This document shows positions 19,662 to 28,140 of a stretch of 64,000 nt of DNA, in pieces. The position numbers and the translations under genes were made by a program. The stretch is from Flaviflexus ciconiae (GTDB taxonomy: Bacteria; Actinomycetota; Actinomycetes; Actinomycetales; Actinomycetaceae): positions 2,604,001 to 2,668,000 of the forward strand of contig NZ_CP034593.1 of assembly GCF_003971195.1 (NCBI RefSeq), in the 5' to 3' direction. Numbering within the stretch: the stretch's first letter is position 1; each line of letters starts with the position of its first letter. The notes beneath the pieces are model-generated. The model saw only the letters and a program-made list of their open reading frames with translations, ran no database searches and was not told the origin of the DNA.

Positions 19662-20294
19662 ATGGCAGATACAGTAAACGCAGAACAACTCCGCACAATC
19701 CTGACCCAGGCCTGCCAGGCCATTGTCGACGCAAAGGAACTTCTTGGTGAAGCAGACCGTGCCACCGGCGACGGTGACCACGGCACCGGCATGTCCAGAG
19801 GCTTCGGAGCAGGCCTTGAGGCGCTCAAGGATGCCGAGCTTTCAACTGTCGGTGATGCCTTCAAGGCAGTCGGAATGGCGGTTCTGAGCACCTCGGGCGG
19901 AGCCTCCGGAGCCGTCTTTGGCACCATGTTCCGTGCCCCAGCCAAGGCGCTCGGTGGTGAAGAGATGGATGCTGAGGGATATGCGGCAGGTCTTGAAGCC
20001 GCGGTTGAGAAAGTCATGGCCCGAGGCAAGGCAGAGCCCGGTCAGAAGACCATGCTTGATGCTCTTATTCCTGCAGCCGAAGCGGCCCGTGCTTCTGTCT
20101 CGGAGGGTCTCGCTGCCTCATCCTGTGCCGCAGCGAACGCTGCAGAGCAGGGGTCCGAAGCTACCAAGGACATGATCGCCAAGGTCGGCAAGGCCAAGTC
20201 CCTGGGCGAACGGAGCCTCGGCCACAAGGACCCGGGATCAATCTCGGTTTCGATCCTGCTCACAACAATCGCTGACGGTATCGCCGGTGCCTAA
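19662..20294 (+). CDS. dhaL: Dihydroxyacetone kinase subunit DhaL
   Basis: 210 residues: the nucleotide-binding all-helical subunit. The Mg-ATP/ADP site motif GDGDHG is at 36-41, followed by STSGGASGAVFGTMFR and ending GERSLGHKDPGSISVSILL, all typical. It starts 3 bp after dhaK and ends at a strong shared terminator. DhaK plus DhaL would convert dihydroxyacetone to dihydroxyacetone phosphate given a phosphate donor. Confidence 0.94.
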   Translation: MADTVNAEQLRTILTQACQAIVDAKELLGEADRATGDGDHGTGMSRGFGAGLEALKDAELSTVGDAFKAVGMAVLSTSGGASGAVFGTMFRAPAKALGGEEMDAEGYAAGLEAAVEKVMARGKAEPGQKTMLDALIPAAEAARASVSEGLAASSCAAANAAEQGSEATKDMIAKVGKAKSLGERSLGHKDPGSISVSILLTTIADGIAGA

Positions 20295-20328
20295 ATCAAT
20301 CAACTGCTGAGCAACTAGCTCAACTAAC

Positions 20329-20366
20329 GCGTGGGGCGGCAGATCTTTGGGTCTGCCGCCCCACGC
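20329..20366. terminator. Bidirectional terminator between dhaL and lacI
   Basis: A perfect 15-bp stem (GCGTGGGGCGGCAGA with TCTGCCGCCCCACGC) and 8-nt loop between two convergent genes. No strong T-run, but the stem is very stable. Confidence 0.8.
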
Positions 20367-20385
20367 TGTCTGTGGAGATGATCGA

Positions 20386-21438
20386 CTACTTTGCTCTTTC
20401 GAGCGGCTCTTCCTCAGTCACCTCATCAGGAGGTTCACTGGTGCAACCGCAAGATTCTCGAGTGTTCAGCCGGTGCGGGACAGTGATATGTGTGCCGGGA
20501 TCCGCATCGGGTGTATTGATTAACTCAAGTGCGGCTTCCGCCAGGAGATCTGCTGGCTGGGCTACCGAGCTGAGCGGAGGCGAAAGGAAGGGGCTTATCT
20601 CAGTTGAGTCAATTGAAATCACGGCAACGTCTTCGGGGATGCGGAGGCCCATCGTGTTGAGGGCGCTCAGGGCTCCGATTGCTTGCGTGTCGTTGGAAAC
20701 GAGTAGCCCGTCCGGACGGTGTTTCTGGGAGAAAAGCTCAAGAGCTGCATCATGCCCGCCCCGGTATGAGTAATCTGCCCGGCGGACTAGCTCCTTGCTC
20801 TGCTCGGTGGTGTAGGACATGGCATCCCGCCATCCCCGATATCTGACCTTGAAAACTCCGTGTGCCGTAGGACCAAAGATCGCGGCAATCCGCTTGCGAC
20901 CGTGTCCAAGGAGATGTTGCGCGGCTTCTCGTATGGCGGCCCGCTGCGCAATTTCTACCGTGGACATAGCGCGGTCGTCATCACTGATTCTGAAGATGTT
21001 GATGGCGCCGTTGAATCGATCGGCGGGCTGTAGTTCCTTTGTGGGACCAATCGAAAGAACCGCTTCGACTCTGTGATCGGCAAATGTTCTGATCAGCTCT
21101 TGTTCGGTGCTGTGGATGTATCGGGTTGAACCGAAGATAACAACCTTGCCCTGCGCTGCCGCTCGCTGTTCCACTTCCGCGACAAGGTCCGCGAAGAATG
21201 GGCCTCTGAAGTTCGGCACCATCATCCCAATTGAATTTGAACTGGCGCCTCGGAGAGAGAGTGCAATTGGGTCGGGACGATAACCGAGAGTCTCGATGGC
21301 GTCGAGAACTCTCTTACGTGTCTTTTCGGCCACGAACTTGGGGCCGTCATTGACAACATAGCTGACCGTCGCCAGTGATGTTCGCGCAAGCTTTGCAACG
21401 TCTGCACGCGTTGGTGTCGCATTTTTCGACGTGCTCAC
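20386..21438 (-). CDS. LacI-family regulator of the ketose/polyol operon
   Basis: 350 residues from GTG 21438, chosen because GAGGAGG sits just upstream; longer frames would cover the operator at 21528. The helix-turn-helix and hinge read TRADVAKLARTSLATVSYVVNDGPKFVAEKTR then YRPDPIALSLRG, followed by the sugar-binding domain (SIGMMVPNFRGPFFADLV; VSNDTQAIGALSAL; SIDSTEISPFLSPPLSS). A Cys-containing tail (ESCGCTSEPPDEVTEEE) is unusual. It is divergent from the transporter gene, with paired palindromes between them, so it very likely represses that operon and perhaps itself. Confidence 0.92.
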   Translation of the reverse strand: MSTSKNATPTRADVAKLARTSLATVSYVVNDGPKFVAEKTRKRVLDAIETLGYRPDPIALSLRGASSNSIGMMVPNFRGPFFADLVAEVEQRAAAQGKVVIFGSTRYIHSTEQELIRTFADHRVEAVLSIGPTKELQPADRFNGAINIFRISDDDRAMSTVEIAQRAAIREAAQHLLGHGRKRIAAIFGPTAHGVFKVRYRGWRDAMSYTTEQSKELVRRADYSYRGGHDAALELFSQKHRPDGLLVSNDTQAIGALSALNTMGLRIPEDVAVISIDSTEISPFLSPPLSSVAQPADLLAEAALELINTPDADPGTHITVPHRLNTRESCGCTSEPPDEVTEEEPLERAK

Positions 21439-21527
21439 ATCCGACCTCCTCGGTTGACTCGTTTCCATTTTATCGCGGATTTTCTTCGATATCTCGCCGA
21501 AAGACCCAGACTGGAACATTCCAAGAT

Positions 21528-21537
21528 GACACGTGTC
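21528..21537. promoter_or_regulatory. Operator O1, GACACGTGTC palindrome
   Basis: A perfect palindrome within TGACACGTGTCGT, identical to the second site 42 bp away (four helical turns). It lies between lacI and the symporter gene. Same-face spacing suits cooperative or looped repressor binding. Confidence 0.7.
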
Positions 21538-21569
21538 GTCTAATTTCTCCAAATTGCTGGCTAAAAGGT

Positions 21570-21579
21570 GACACGTGTC
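21570..21579. promoter_or_regulatory. Operator O2, GACACGTGTC palindrome
   Basis: The second exact copy of the extended site TGACACGTGTCGT. TATTATG directly follows and could be part of a -10 element for the symporter operon, in which case repressor binding would block the promoter. Confidence 0.7.
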
Positions 21580-21693
21580 GTATTATGGTGAGCACGACGT
21601 TGGCAATGAGGCTTTCGTCCTAGGTTTAAGGGCTGGCCAAGCGAGGGAGCTTCCGGCTTGAAACGGACATTCCGTCCAGGGAGGTCAAGGTTT

Positions 21694-23286
21694 GTGAATA
21701 CTGACCAAAAAGATGAGATCACGATCGGTAGTGCTACCGGCGCGTGGGAAAAGTCCGGTCCTCAGCCGGGCTACTACAAGTTGCCGCGTAAAGAGGTCTT
21801 TGGATACTCTCTCGTCGATCTAGCAATGAACCTCGCGTTCCAGGCGATCATGATGTACATCACGTTCTTCTACACGGACGTGTTTGGACTTCGTCCGGGT
21901 CACGTGGCGGTGATGTTCCTTGTCGCAAGGCTGTGGGACACCATTAATGATCCGATCATGGGCTGGGTCGTCGAGCGACTCAACCCGCGCCACGGCAAGT
22001 ACAAGTCGTGGATTCTCTACGGCTCGCTACCGTTCGCGATTGCGGCTGTTTTGACTTATACGACGCCTGAGATGACCTACGGGGCGAAGCTGGTTTGGGC
22101 ATACGCTACCTACAACATTCTCAACATGGGTTACACCCTGATCATCCAGCCGTACATCTCCCTCGCTTCGGTGATGACGGCGGATCCGAGCGAGCGTACT
22201 CGTCTTCAGTCGATGCGCATGATGTTTGCTCAGGCCGGTGGCGTTATCGTCGCGCTGACCATTCCTCTTCTGAGTGACTTCCTCAACCAGTACTTCTCGC
22301 TTCAGCAGTCCTACATGTTCACCGTTGCGCTTATGTCGGTGGTCATGCTTGCGATCCTGCTCTACGCCTACACCCAGGTGACTGAGCGCATCAAGGTTAC
22401 GTCGCATGAGGACCCGCCCGGTTTCAAGGAGATTATCCGTCAGGCAACGAACAACAAGTACGTCGTTCTGATGTTCCTGCTCTTCTTCGGCGTCTACGGA
22501 TTCAACACTATCGTTGGTTCCTCGAGCGTCTACTACATTTCTTACTACGCTGACCGCCCGGACATGATGGCCTGGTTCTCGCTCATGGTCGTCCTGCCGT
22601 CCGTGTTCGGTGTTCCGATCGTGCCGTGGCTGATCCGTCGCTTCAAGAAGAAGGGCGCGGTCATCATTGGACTGGTCGTGGGCGCACTAGGCGCAATCCT
22701 TCTTGCGATGCTGCCGCCTTCGGCACTTGCTCTCATGCTTGTCTTCCGCGGTATCAGCTCGTTTGGTTACGGCATCCTTATGGGTAGCCTCTGGGCGATC
22801 ATTATTGACCCGGTTGAATACGGCGACCTCAATACGGGCCGCCGCCTGACCGCGATTGTCATGACCCTTATCGGTCTTGGCCTCAAGGCTTCCATGCTCC
22901 TTGGTGGAGTTGTTCCGGCCTGGATTCTGGAAGCCGTTAATTATGTTCCCGACGTCGCTCAGTCGCAGGAAGCTCTGAACGGCATCCACTTCATGTCGAC
23001 CTGGCTGCCCGCCATTATCCTCATCATCACTCTTCTCATCTTTGTCCTCTTTTACGACCTGTCGGAGGAAAAGGTTGCTGACATTCAGCACAAGATTGCT
23101 GTCCGTGACGGCCTTGTCGAACCGGTAACTGACGAAGAGCACGTGCTCGTTGCTGAAGCGGCGGAGAGGAAGTCGTTGCGAGATGCAGAGCGAGCCAAGA
23201 AAGCAACGCCGCCTGTGCTCGGAACGACCTCGGCAGCGCCATCAATTGTTGACCCAACCAGATTAGACGATCCAAAGGAGGATTGA
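21694..23286 (+). CDS. Sugar/polyol cation symporter, GPH family
   Basis: About 530 residues from GTG 21694 (VNTDQKDEITI), preferred over TTG 21658 because AGGGAGG lies about 10 nt upstream. Twelve membrane segments are expected. The pattern VFGYSLVDLAMNLAFQ, then FYTDVFGL, LWDTINDPIMGWVVERLNPRHGKYK and a central cytoplasmic loop is typical of glycoside-pentoside-hexuronide:cation symporters (MelB, XylP, YihO relatives). A long charged C-terminal tail (from about 455) follows. First gene of the operon; the next gene begins 6 bp after its stop. Substrate probably a sugar, polyol or glycoside. Confidence 0.93.
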   Translation: MNTDQKDEITIGSATGAWEKSGPQPGYYKLPRKEVFGYSLVDLAMNLAFQAIMMYITFFYTDVFGLRPGHVAVMFLVARLWDTINDPIMGWVVERLNPRHGKYKSWILYGSLPFAIAAVLTYTTPEMTYGAKLVWAYATYNILNMGYTLIIQPYISLASVMTADPSERTRLQSMRMMFAQAGGVIVALTIPLLSDFLNQYFSLQQSYMFTVALMSVVMLAILLYAYTQVTERIKVTSHEDPPGFKEIIRQATNNKYVVLMFLLFFGVYGFNTIVGSSSVYYISYYADRPDMMAWFSLMVVLPSVFGVPIVPWLIRRFKKKGAVIIGLVVGALGAILLAMLPPSALALMLVFRGISSFGYGILMGSLWAIIIDPVEYGDLNTGRRLTAIVMTLIGLGLKASMLLGGVVPAWILEAVNYVPDVAQSQEALNGIHFMSTWLPAIILIITLLIFVLFYDLSEEKVADIQHKIAVRDGLVEPVTDEEHVLVAEAAERKSLRDAERAKKATPPVLGTTSAAPSIVDPTRLDDPKED

Positions 23287-23292
23287 GCACTT

Positions 23293-24351
23293 ATGAAGTG
23301 TGTACACGTTACGAAAATCGGCAGTCTGAAAGATCCAGATCTCGAGGCTCGTGGTGCAGTCGGTGTCCTAGAAGTTGAAGAGCATCCCGTTGGCCCCCAC
23401 GATGTGAAGATCAAGGTTGCCTACTGCTCGATCTGCGGATCTGATCCTCATCTTGCCGAAGGCATCTTCGGAACCGATGTGCCGATTCCCCTGGGTCACG
23501 AAGTTTCCGGCGTCATTGTGGAGCTGGGAGAAAAGGCCACCACCAAGGGCCTGAAGGTTGGTGACCGAGTTGCCGGCAACTTTGTTCACTTCTGCGGCAC
23601 TTGCTACTACTGCCAGAACAAGCAGCAGCAGTTCTGTACCAACCTCGATGAATACAACCGTCCGGGTATGGCCGAGACAATCGTGTGGAACGAGGCCCAG
23701 GTCTACAAGCTTCCCGATAGTGTTTCACTGAAGGAAGGTTGCCTCCTGGAACCGGTCAGCGTTGCTGTTCGAGTTATGGATAAGGCGGAGCCGAAGATTG
23801 GCCAGCGCGTTGCCATTATCGGTGCTGGACCGATCGGTCTCCTCACGCTTCAGCTCATCAAGAAGATGGGTGCCACGACCCTCACTATGGTGGAGCCCAT
23901 TGCTGACAGGCGGGCTCTGGCTGAAGAGTACGGAGCCGACCACACGATCGATCCCATTGCTCAGAGCCTTAACGAGGTCGCGATGGAGCTGACGAACGGT
24001 CTCGGCTACGACATCGTCATTGACTGCTCGGGTTCGGTTAAGGCAATTGAGCCACTGCCGGAGATCACGGCGAAGGGTGGCAAGCTCATCTTCGCTGCGA
24101 TGTACCCCGGGGATTACGAGTTTCCGCTCAACATCTACCAGTACTGCTACGCCAACGAGCTGACCATTACCGGTCTGTTCGTTGCCCCCTACACCTACCC
24201 GCGAGCGGCTCAGATCCTCCCGACTCTGAACCTCGACGCATTCACCGGAGCGGTGTACGACATCGACGATGCTGTTGAAGCATTCGACGCCCACATGTCC
24301 GGAAAGTATCCCAAGGTTCTCATTCGCGGCAATGAGTTCGAGGGCGAGTGA
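23293..24351 (+). CDS. Zinc-dependent polyol dehydrogenase (sorbitol/threonine DH-like)
   Basis: 352 residues, medium-chain dehydrogenase family. Zinc motifs are CSICGSDPH (about 43-51), GHEVSG (about 70) and the structural cysteine cluster HFCGTCYYCQNKQQQFC (about 97-113). The Rossmann motif GAGPIGLLTLQ is near 177-187. It probably oxidises a polyol or ketose in the route encoded by this operon. The start is ATG 23293 with AAAGGAGGATTG just before it. The amino acids shaping the substrate site differ from classical sorbitol dehydrogenase, so the substrate cannot be named. Confidence 0.93.
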   Translation: MKCVHVTKIGSLKDPDLEARGAVGVLEVEEHPVGPHDVKIKVAYCSICGSDPHLAEGIFGTDVPIPLGHEVSGVIVELGEKATTKGLKVGDRVAGNFVHFCGTCYYCQNKQQQFCTNLDEYNRPGMAETIVWNEAQVYKLPDSVSLKEGCLLEPVSVAVRVMDKAEPKIGQRVAIIGAGPIGLLTLQLIKKMGATTLTMVEPIADRRALAEEYGADHTIDPIAQSLNEVAMELTNGLGYDIVIDCSGSVKAIEPLPEITAKGGKLIFAAMYPGDYEFPLNIYQYCYANELTITGLFVAPYTYPRAAQILPTLNLDAFTGAVYDIDDAVEAFDAHMSGKYPKVLIRGNEFEGE

Positions 24352-24383
24352 CTGGCTAAAGCCCAGGAATTAAGGAGATAAGA

Positions 24384-25250
24384 ATGACAACTACAACTAT
24401 TCGGCGTCCTGACGTATCGGTGGAGGAGCTCGAAGACCTGTCCTACGAACTCAAGGTCAAACTTCTCAAGCTCTGTGGTAGCTACTCCGGTTCGGTTCAC
24501 ATTGGTGGCGACCTCTCTGTCGCCGACATGTTTACCGCGCTGTTCCAGTACGGAATGAGAGTCGATCCTAGCGATATTGCAAACCCGGAGCGTGACCGCT
24601 TCGTCCTCAGCAAGGGGCATGCAGCAGTGGCAATGTACATTGCCATGTCGATCCGCGGGTTCTTTGACTATGACGAGATCGTCCGCACCTACGGTCAGCT
24701 CGACAGCGCCTACGGCATGCACCCCTGTAAGGTGCAGCTCCCCGGCGTAGAGGCCTCGACCGGCTCGCTCGGTCACGGCATGCCGATCGCTACCGGCATG
24801 GCACTGCACGGCAAGCAGGCCGGAGCCGACCACCGCGTCTTCACCATTGTTGGTGACGGCGAAACGGGTGAGGGAAGCATCTGGGAAGCTGCTCTCGCTG
24901 CTCGAAGCAATGAGCTCGGTAACCTTGTTGTCCTCGTGGACCGTAACCACCAGCTCATGACATCGATGTCAGAGGACCGTGTTGTTCTGGAACCATACGT
25001 TGAAAAATGGGCAGCGTTTGGCTGGAACGTCATGGAGATCGACGGTCACAACATGAGCGAACTCGTGGGTGCTATTGACGCACTGCCCCCGGCGGATTCC
25101 AACCGTCCGACTGCAATTATCTGTCATACCGTTAAGGGTAAGGGCGTTGATTTCATGGAAAAGAACATTGGCTGGCACGCGGGGTCGCTCAGCCAGGCGG
25201 ACCTCGAGCGTGCGCTTGCCTCGCTGGCCGCGAGCAGGAAGGAAAGCTAA
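24384..25250 (+). CDS. Transketolase, N-terminal (thiamine diphosphate) subunit
   Basis: 288 residues: the pyrophosphate-binding half of a split transketolase. The TPP/Mg motif GDGETGEG starts at residue 157, followed by EAALAARSNELGNLVVLVDRNH; histidines at SVHIGG (39) and SKGHA (79) fit the donor site. It is followed 4 bp later by the C-terminal subunit. Split transketolases act on ordinary pentose phosphates, but two-subunit forms are also found in special sugar pathways (for example apulose-4-phosphate and sulfofructose transketolases), which is why this operon is of interest. AAGGAGAT precedes the start. Confidence 0.93.
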   Translation: MTTTTIRRPDVSVEELEDLSYELKVKLLKLCGSYSGSVHIGGDLSVADMFTALFQYGMRVDPSDIANPERDRFVLSKGHAAVAMYIAMSIRGFFDYDEIVRTYGQLDSAYGMHPCKVQLPGVEASTGSLGHGMPIATGMALHGKQAGADHRVFTIVGDGETGEGSIWEAALAARSNELGNLVVLVDRNHQLMTSMSEDRVVLEPYVEKWAAFGWNVMEIDGHNMSELVGAIDALPPADSNRPTAIICHTVKGKGVDFMEKNIGWHAGSLSQADLERALASLAASRKES

Positions 25251-25254
25251 GAAA

Positions 25255-26214
25255 ATGACTGAGACAATGAATTTCGACGAGATCATCTCGTCCCGTTCCG
25301 TAACCGGCCAGACTCTCAAGGAGCTTGGCGACCAGTACCCAAACCTGTGGGCAATCACCCCCGACATCGGTGCAACCCTTGTTGAGTTCCGGGAAGCTTT
25401 CCCCGACCGCTTCGTCGACGTAGGTCTTTCCGAGCAGGTCTCGGTCAGCCTTGCCTCTGGTCTTGCCTATGAAGGGAACATCGTGGTTGTTTCTGGCATG
25501 CTCCCATTCCTCTCCATGAGGGCCCTTGAGCAGGTCCGAAGCGATGTTTGTTACCCCAACCTTCCCGTTCGTATCATCGGTACACATGGCGGACTGCAGG
25601 GTAACGGCGGATCGACCCACTACGCTGTTGAAGACCTTGGACTCATGTCCTCGCTGGTCAACATGACGGTCGTGTCGATCTCCGACCCTAATATGGTGAA
25701 CGAGGTGCTCAAGCAGTCGATGAGCTACCCCGGCCCCATGTACATCCGTACCGGCGTTGGTAAGAAGGACACCGTTGTCTACGACTTCGAGCAGCGCCAG
25801 ATCCAGATCGGCAAGGCTATCGTTGCTCGGGAAGGGGAAGACATCACACTCTTCACTCACGGTGAGATGCTCGTCCAGTCCATCCAGGCTGCTCGCCAGC
25901 TGGAAAAGGAAGGCATCTCGGTTCGCGTCGTCGACATGTTCACGATTAAGCCGATTGATGTCGAAATGATCCGCCGTTGTGCAACCGAAACCGGTAAGTT
26001 CGTTGTCCTCGAAGACCACTTGAAGATGAGCGGTCTTGCCCAGGCAATCTCGAATGTCCTTGCCGATGAAGGTATTCACCTGAACTTCTTCAAGAGGCTT
26101 GGTATTCCTCAGGTCTACGCCGGATTCGGTGAAGACGAGGATCTTCGTAACAAGCATGGCTACGGCATGCAGGACACCCTTGTAGCGCTCCGCGAAGCCG
26201 CGGCCGCTCACTGA
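25255..26214 (+). CDS. Transketolase, C-terminal (pyrimidine-binding) subunit
   Basis: 319 residues from ATG 25255 (MTETMNFDEI). The catalytic glutamate that activates thiamine is Glu60 in DVGLSEQVSVSLASG. TYAVEDLGLM-like (HYAVEDLGLMSSL) and THGEML segments and the transketolase C-terminal domain (LFTHGEMLVQSIQAARQLEKEG) follow. It pairs with the gene 4 bp upstream to make an active alpha2-beta2-type enzyme. A longer frame to 25069 overlaps the N-subunit and is not credible. An intercistronic hairpin at 26232-26269 follows. Confidence 0.93.
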   Translation: MTETMNFDEIISSRSVTGQTLKELGDQYPNLWAITPDIGATLVEFREAFPDRFVDVGLSEQVSVSLASGLAYEGNIVVVSGMLPFLSMRALEQVRSDVCYPNLPVRIIGTHGGLQGNGGSTHYAVEDLGLMSSLVNMTVVSISDPNMVNEVLKQSMSYPGPMYIRTGVGKKDTVVYDFEQRQIQIGKAIVAREGEDITLFTHGEMLVQSIQAARQLEKEGISVRVVDMFTIKPIDVEMIRRCATETGKFVVLEDHLKMSGLAQAISNVLADEGIHLNFFKRLGIPQVYAGFGEDEDLRNKHGYGMQDTLVALREAAAAH

Positions 26215-26231
26215 CCCAGATCAATGGGGCG

Positions 26232-26269
26232 GAGGGGTGATGCAATGCTGGGACATTGCCTCACCCCTC
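26232..26269 (+). terminator. Intercistronic hairpin within the operon
   Basis: GAGGGGTGA-TGCAATG pairs with CATTGCC-TCACCCCTC (about 16 bp, one interruption, 6-nt loop), 17 nt after the transketolase stop and 20 nt before the epimerase start. It could be an attenuator, or a processing/stability element separating the last two genes. Confidence 0.6.
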
Positions 26270-26289
26270 TTCCATAGAAGGAAAAACTC

Positions 26290-27147
26290 ATGAGTAATTT
26301 TGAAATGGCGTGCGGAATCAACGTCTACTGTTCGGGAGCTGACGATCCGGGACTGCCAGCGGCGATGAAGGATATGGGACGCCTTGGCTACACCCACATC
26401 GCATTCGGCCCTATGGATCCGGCTAGCACCGATATTGACGCATTGAGGACAATGATGTCCGATGCACGAATCCGACCGATCGTCATGGCTGGGCTTTCTC
26501 CCGAAACCGATGTGTCATCTGAAGACGAGAACGTTCGTAAGAACGGCCTCCAGCACCTCCGGGACACCATCGACTTCGCTGCGGCCTTGGGAGCTGACCA
26601 GTTGAACGGTGTCTCCTATGCGTTGCACGGCGATACGAGCAGCCCCTACAGCGATGAACGGTTCACAGCCTCGGCTGAAACTGTTGGGCAGGCTGCTGAA
26701 TACGCGAAGTCCCTCGGCATTAAAATGACCTTCGAAGTTGTCAACCGCTATGAGACTGCAATGATCAATACTGCGGCTCAGGCTGTTGAGTACGTGAAGC
26801 GTTCAGGCTCCGACAACCTCTTCATCCACCTCGACACCTTCCATATGGGAATCGAAGAGGCTGACATGCCTGGTGCGATCAAGGGTGCTGTCAAGAATCT
26901 CGGCTATCTCGAGCTGGGGCAGTCTTCCCGAGCATCCCTCAACACCGGGTCGGTCGATATTCAGGCCGCCGTGAAGGCAGCAAATGAAGCAGGCTTCGAC
27001 GGTCGGTACGGCTTCGAAGCATTTACTCGTCAGCTCCTGGACCCATCCGTTGGAAATGCGCTTGCTATCTGGCGCGAAACTTACCCGGATTCCAGCCAGA
27101 TCGCGGCCGAGGCCATTGAGCTGGTCCGCGAAAATGTCATTGTTTAA
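26290..27147 (+). CDS. TIM-barrel sugar epimerase/isomerase, D-tagatose 3-epimerase-like
   Basis: 285 residues of the xylose-isomerase-like TIM-barrel family. The pattern FEVVNRYE (Glu149) and HLDTFHMGIEE (Asp182) closely matches D-tagatose/L-ribulose 3-epimerases, and GFEAF (Glu243) supplies the last metal-ligand Glu. The segment that normally has a metal-binding histidine (H-x-H-x-G-E-x-x-R) reads YLELGQSSR at 206-214, so the usual His is replaced, perhaps by Glu208. That may change metal use or reaction. AAGGAAAAA precedes the ATG. In the operon it could epimerise the ketose before transketolase cleavage. Confidence 0.9.
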   Translation: MSNFEMACGINVYCSGADDPGLPAAMKDMGRLGYTHIAFGPMDPASTDIDALRTMMSDARIRPIVMAGLSPETDVSSEDENVRKNGLQHLRDTIDFAAALGADQLNGVSYALHGDTSSPYSDERFTASAETVGQAAEYAKSLGIKMTFEVVNRYETAMINTAAQAVEYVKRSGSDNLFIHLDTFHMGIEEADMPGAIKGAVKNLGYLELGQSSRASLNTGSVDIQAAVKAANEAGFDGRYGFEAFTRQLLDPSVGNALAIWRETYPDSSQIAAEAIELVRENVIV

Positions 27148-27173
27148 TTCTTACTAGTACTTAGGAATTTGAA

Positions 27174-27959
27174 ATGAATGAAGAAATTAATCGTTTCTCG
27201 ATGGACTACTTCAGACTCGAAGGCAGGGTCGCTATCGTCACCGGAGGTAACCAGGGTCTTGGAATGGCCTACGCCGCCGCGTTCGCGAAAGCTGGTGCTG
27301 ATCTCTATATTCCGCACTTTGCCGAGAATGTGGACGAGATCAAGGCCATCGTTGAGGCAGAAGGCAGGAAGGTCGCCTTCCTTCAGGGTGACCTGGCTGA
27401 TTCTGAATATGTCGATCGCGTTGTCGAAGACTGTATCGATACCTATGGTCGGATCGACATCCTCGTCAATAACGCGGGCATGAGCCGGTTTGGCGCTTTT
27501 GAAGAGTACAGGGACGAAGACTACCGTGCGTGCATGGAGCTGAACCTGAACGCCTGCTACTTCCTCGGTCGCAAGGTCGGGCTGAAGATGGCGGAACAGG
27601 GCAGTGGCAAGATTATTAACATTGCCTCCGCTCTTTCCTTCACCTCTGACAAGCACTGCCCGCCTTACACGATCGCAAAGCATGGGATTCTTGGCCTCAC
27701 CAAGGTTCTAGCAAATGAGCTGGGATCTAAGAATGTTCAGGCTAACGCTCTTGCACCAGGTTTCCTCGCGACCGAGGTCAATGCGGAACTTAGAGCAGAC
27801 GAGAAGTTCTACAACAAGATCACCGATCGGATCTCACTCGGTCGCTGGGGTCGACTTGACGACCTCATGGGCTCGGCCGTCTTCCTTGCGAGCCAGGCGT
27901 CCGACTATGTCAACGGCTGGACTCTCAACGTAGATGGCGGTTTCGCAGCCACCGTTTAA
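27174..27959 (+). CDS. Short-chain dehydrogenase/reductase
   Basis: 261 residues, classical SDR. The cofactor motif TGGNQGLG is at 23-30, NNAG at 99-102, and the catalytic Tyr165-x3-Lys169 in PYTIAKHG. It is nearest by eye to gluconate 5-dehydrogenase/2-deoxy-gluconate 3-dehydrogenase-type sugar reductases. The start is ATG 27174 with TAGGAAT upstream, 26 bp after the epimerase. Last gene of the operon, followed by a strong terminator. It probably interconverts a ketose and a polyol, or oxidises a second carbon of the same substrate. Confidence 0.92.
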   Translation: MNEEINRFSMDYFRLEGRVAIVTGGNQGLGMAYAAAFAKAGADLYIPHFAENVDEIKAIVEAEGRKVAFLQGDLADSEYVDRVVEDCIDTYGRIDILVNNAGMSRFGAFEEYRDEDYRACMELNLNACYFLGRKVGLKMAEQGSGKIINIASALSFTSDKHCPPYTIAKHGILGLTKVLANELGSKNVQANALAPGFLATEVNAELRADEKFYNKITDRISLGRWGRLDDLMGSAVFLASQASDYVNGWTLNVDGGFAATV

Positions 27960-27968
27960 GAAATGACA

Positions 27969-28014
27969 GGGTGTTGGGCGGTCACCTCCGGACCGCCCAA
28001 CACCCAACTTTTGC
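27969..28014 (+). terminator. Intrinsic terminator ending the ketose/polyol operon
   Basis: A perfect 15-bp stem (GGGTGTTGGGCGGTC with GACCGCCCAACACCC), 7-nt loop, then AACTTTTGCTT. Confidence 0.9.
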
Positions 28015-28140
28015 TTCATAGCTGGTACCGCTGTTCTTGGATCTAGCGAGTTACCTGGCCGTAGATGGCCGAGTCTGAGCAGTTGGTAATCAGTCTTTTC
28101 CACCCACTCAACAGAGGGCCACCTCTGAGGTAGAAAGAGA

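Noticed and set aside
25069..25254. Upstream extension of the transketolase C subunit
   Set aside because: The extra 62 codons overlap the N subunit in another frame and are basic and Arg-rich; ATG 25255 has a good ribosome site and begins at the family start.
25189..26211. 340-codon open frame on the minus strand opposite the transketolase C subunit
   Set aside because: It lies entirely antisense to a well-supported gene, has no ribosome site or recognisable domains, and its composition reflects the codon pattern of the true gene.
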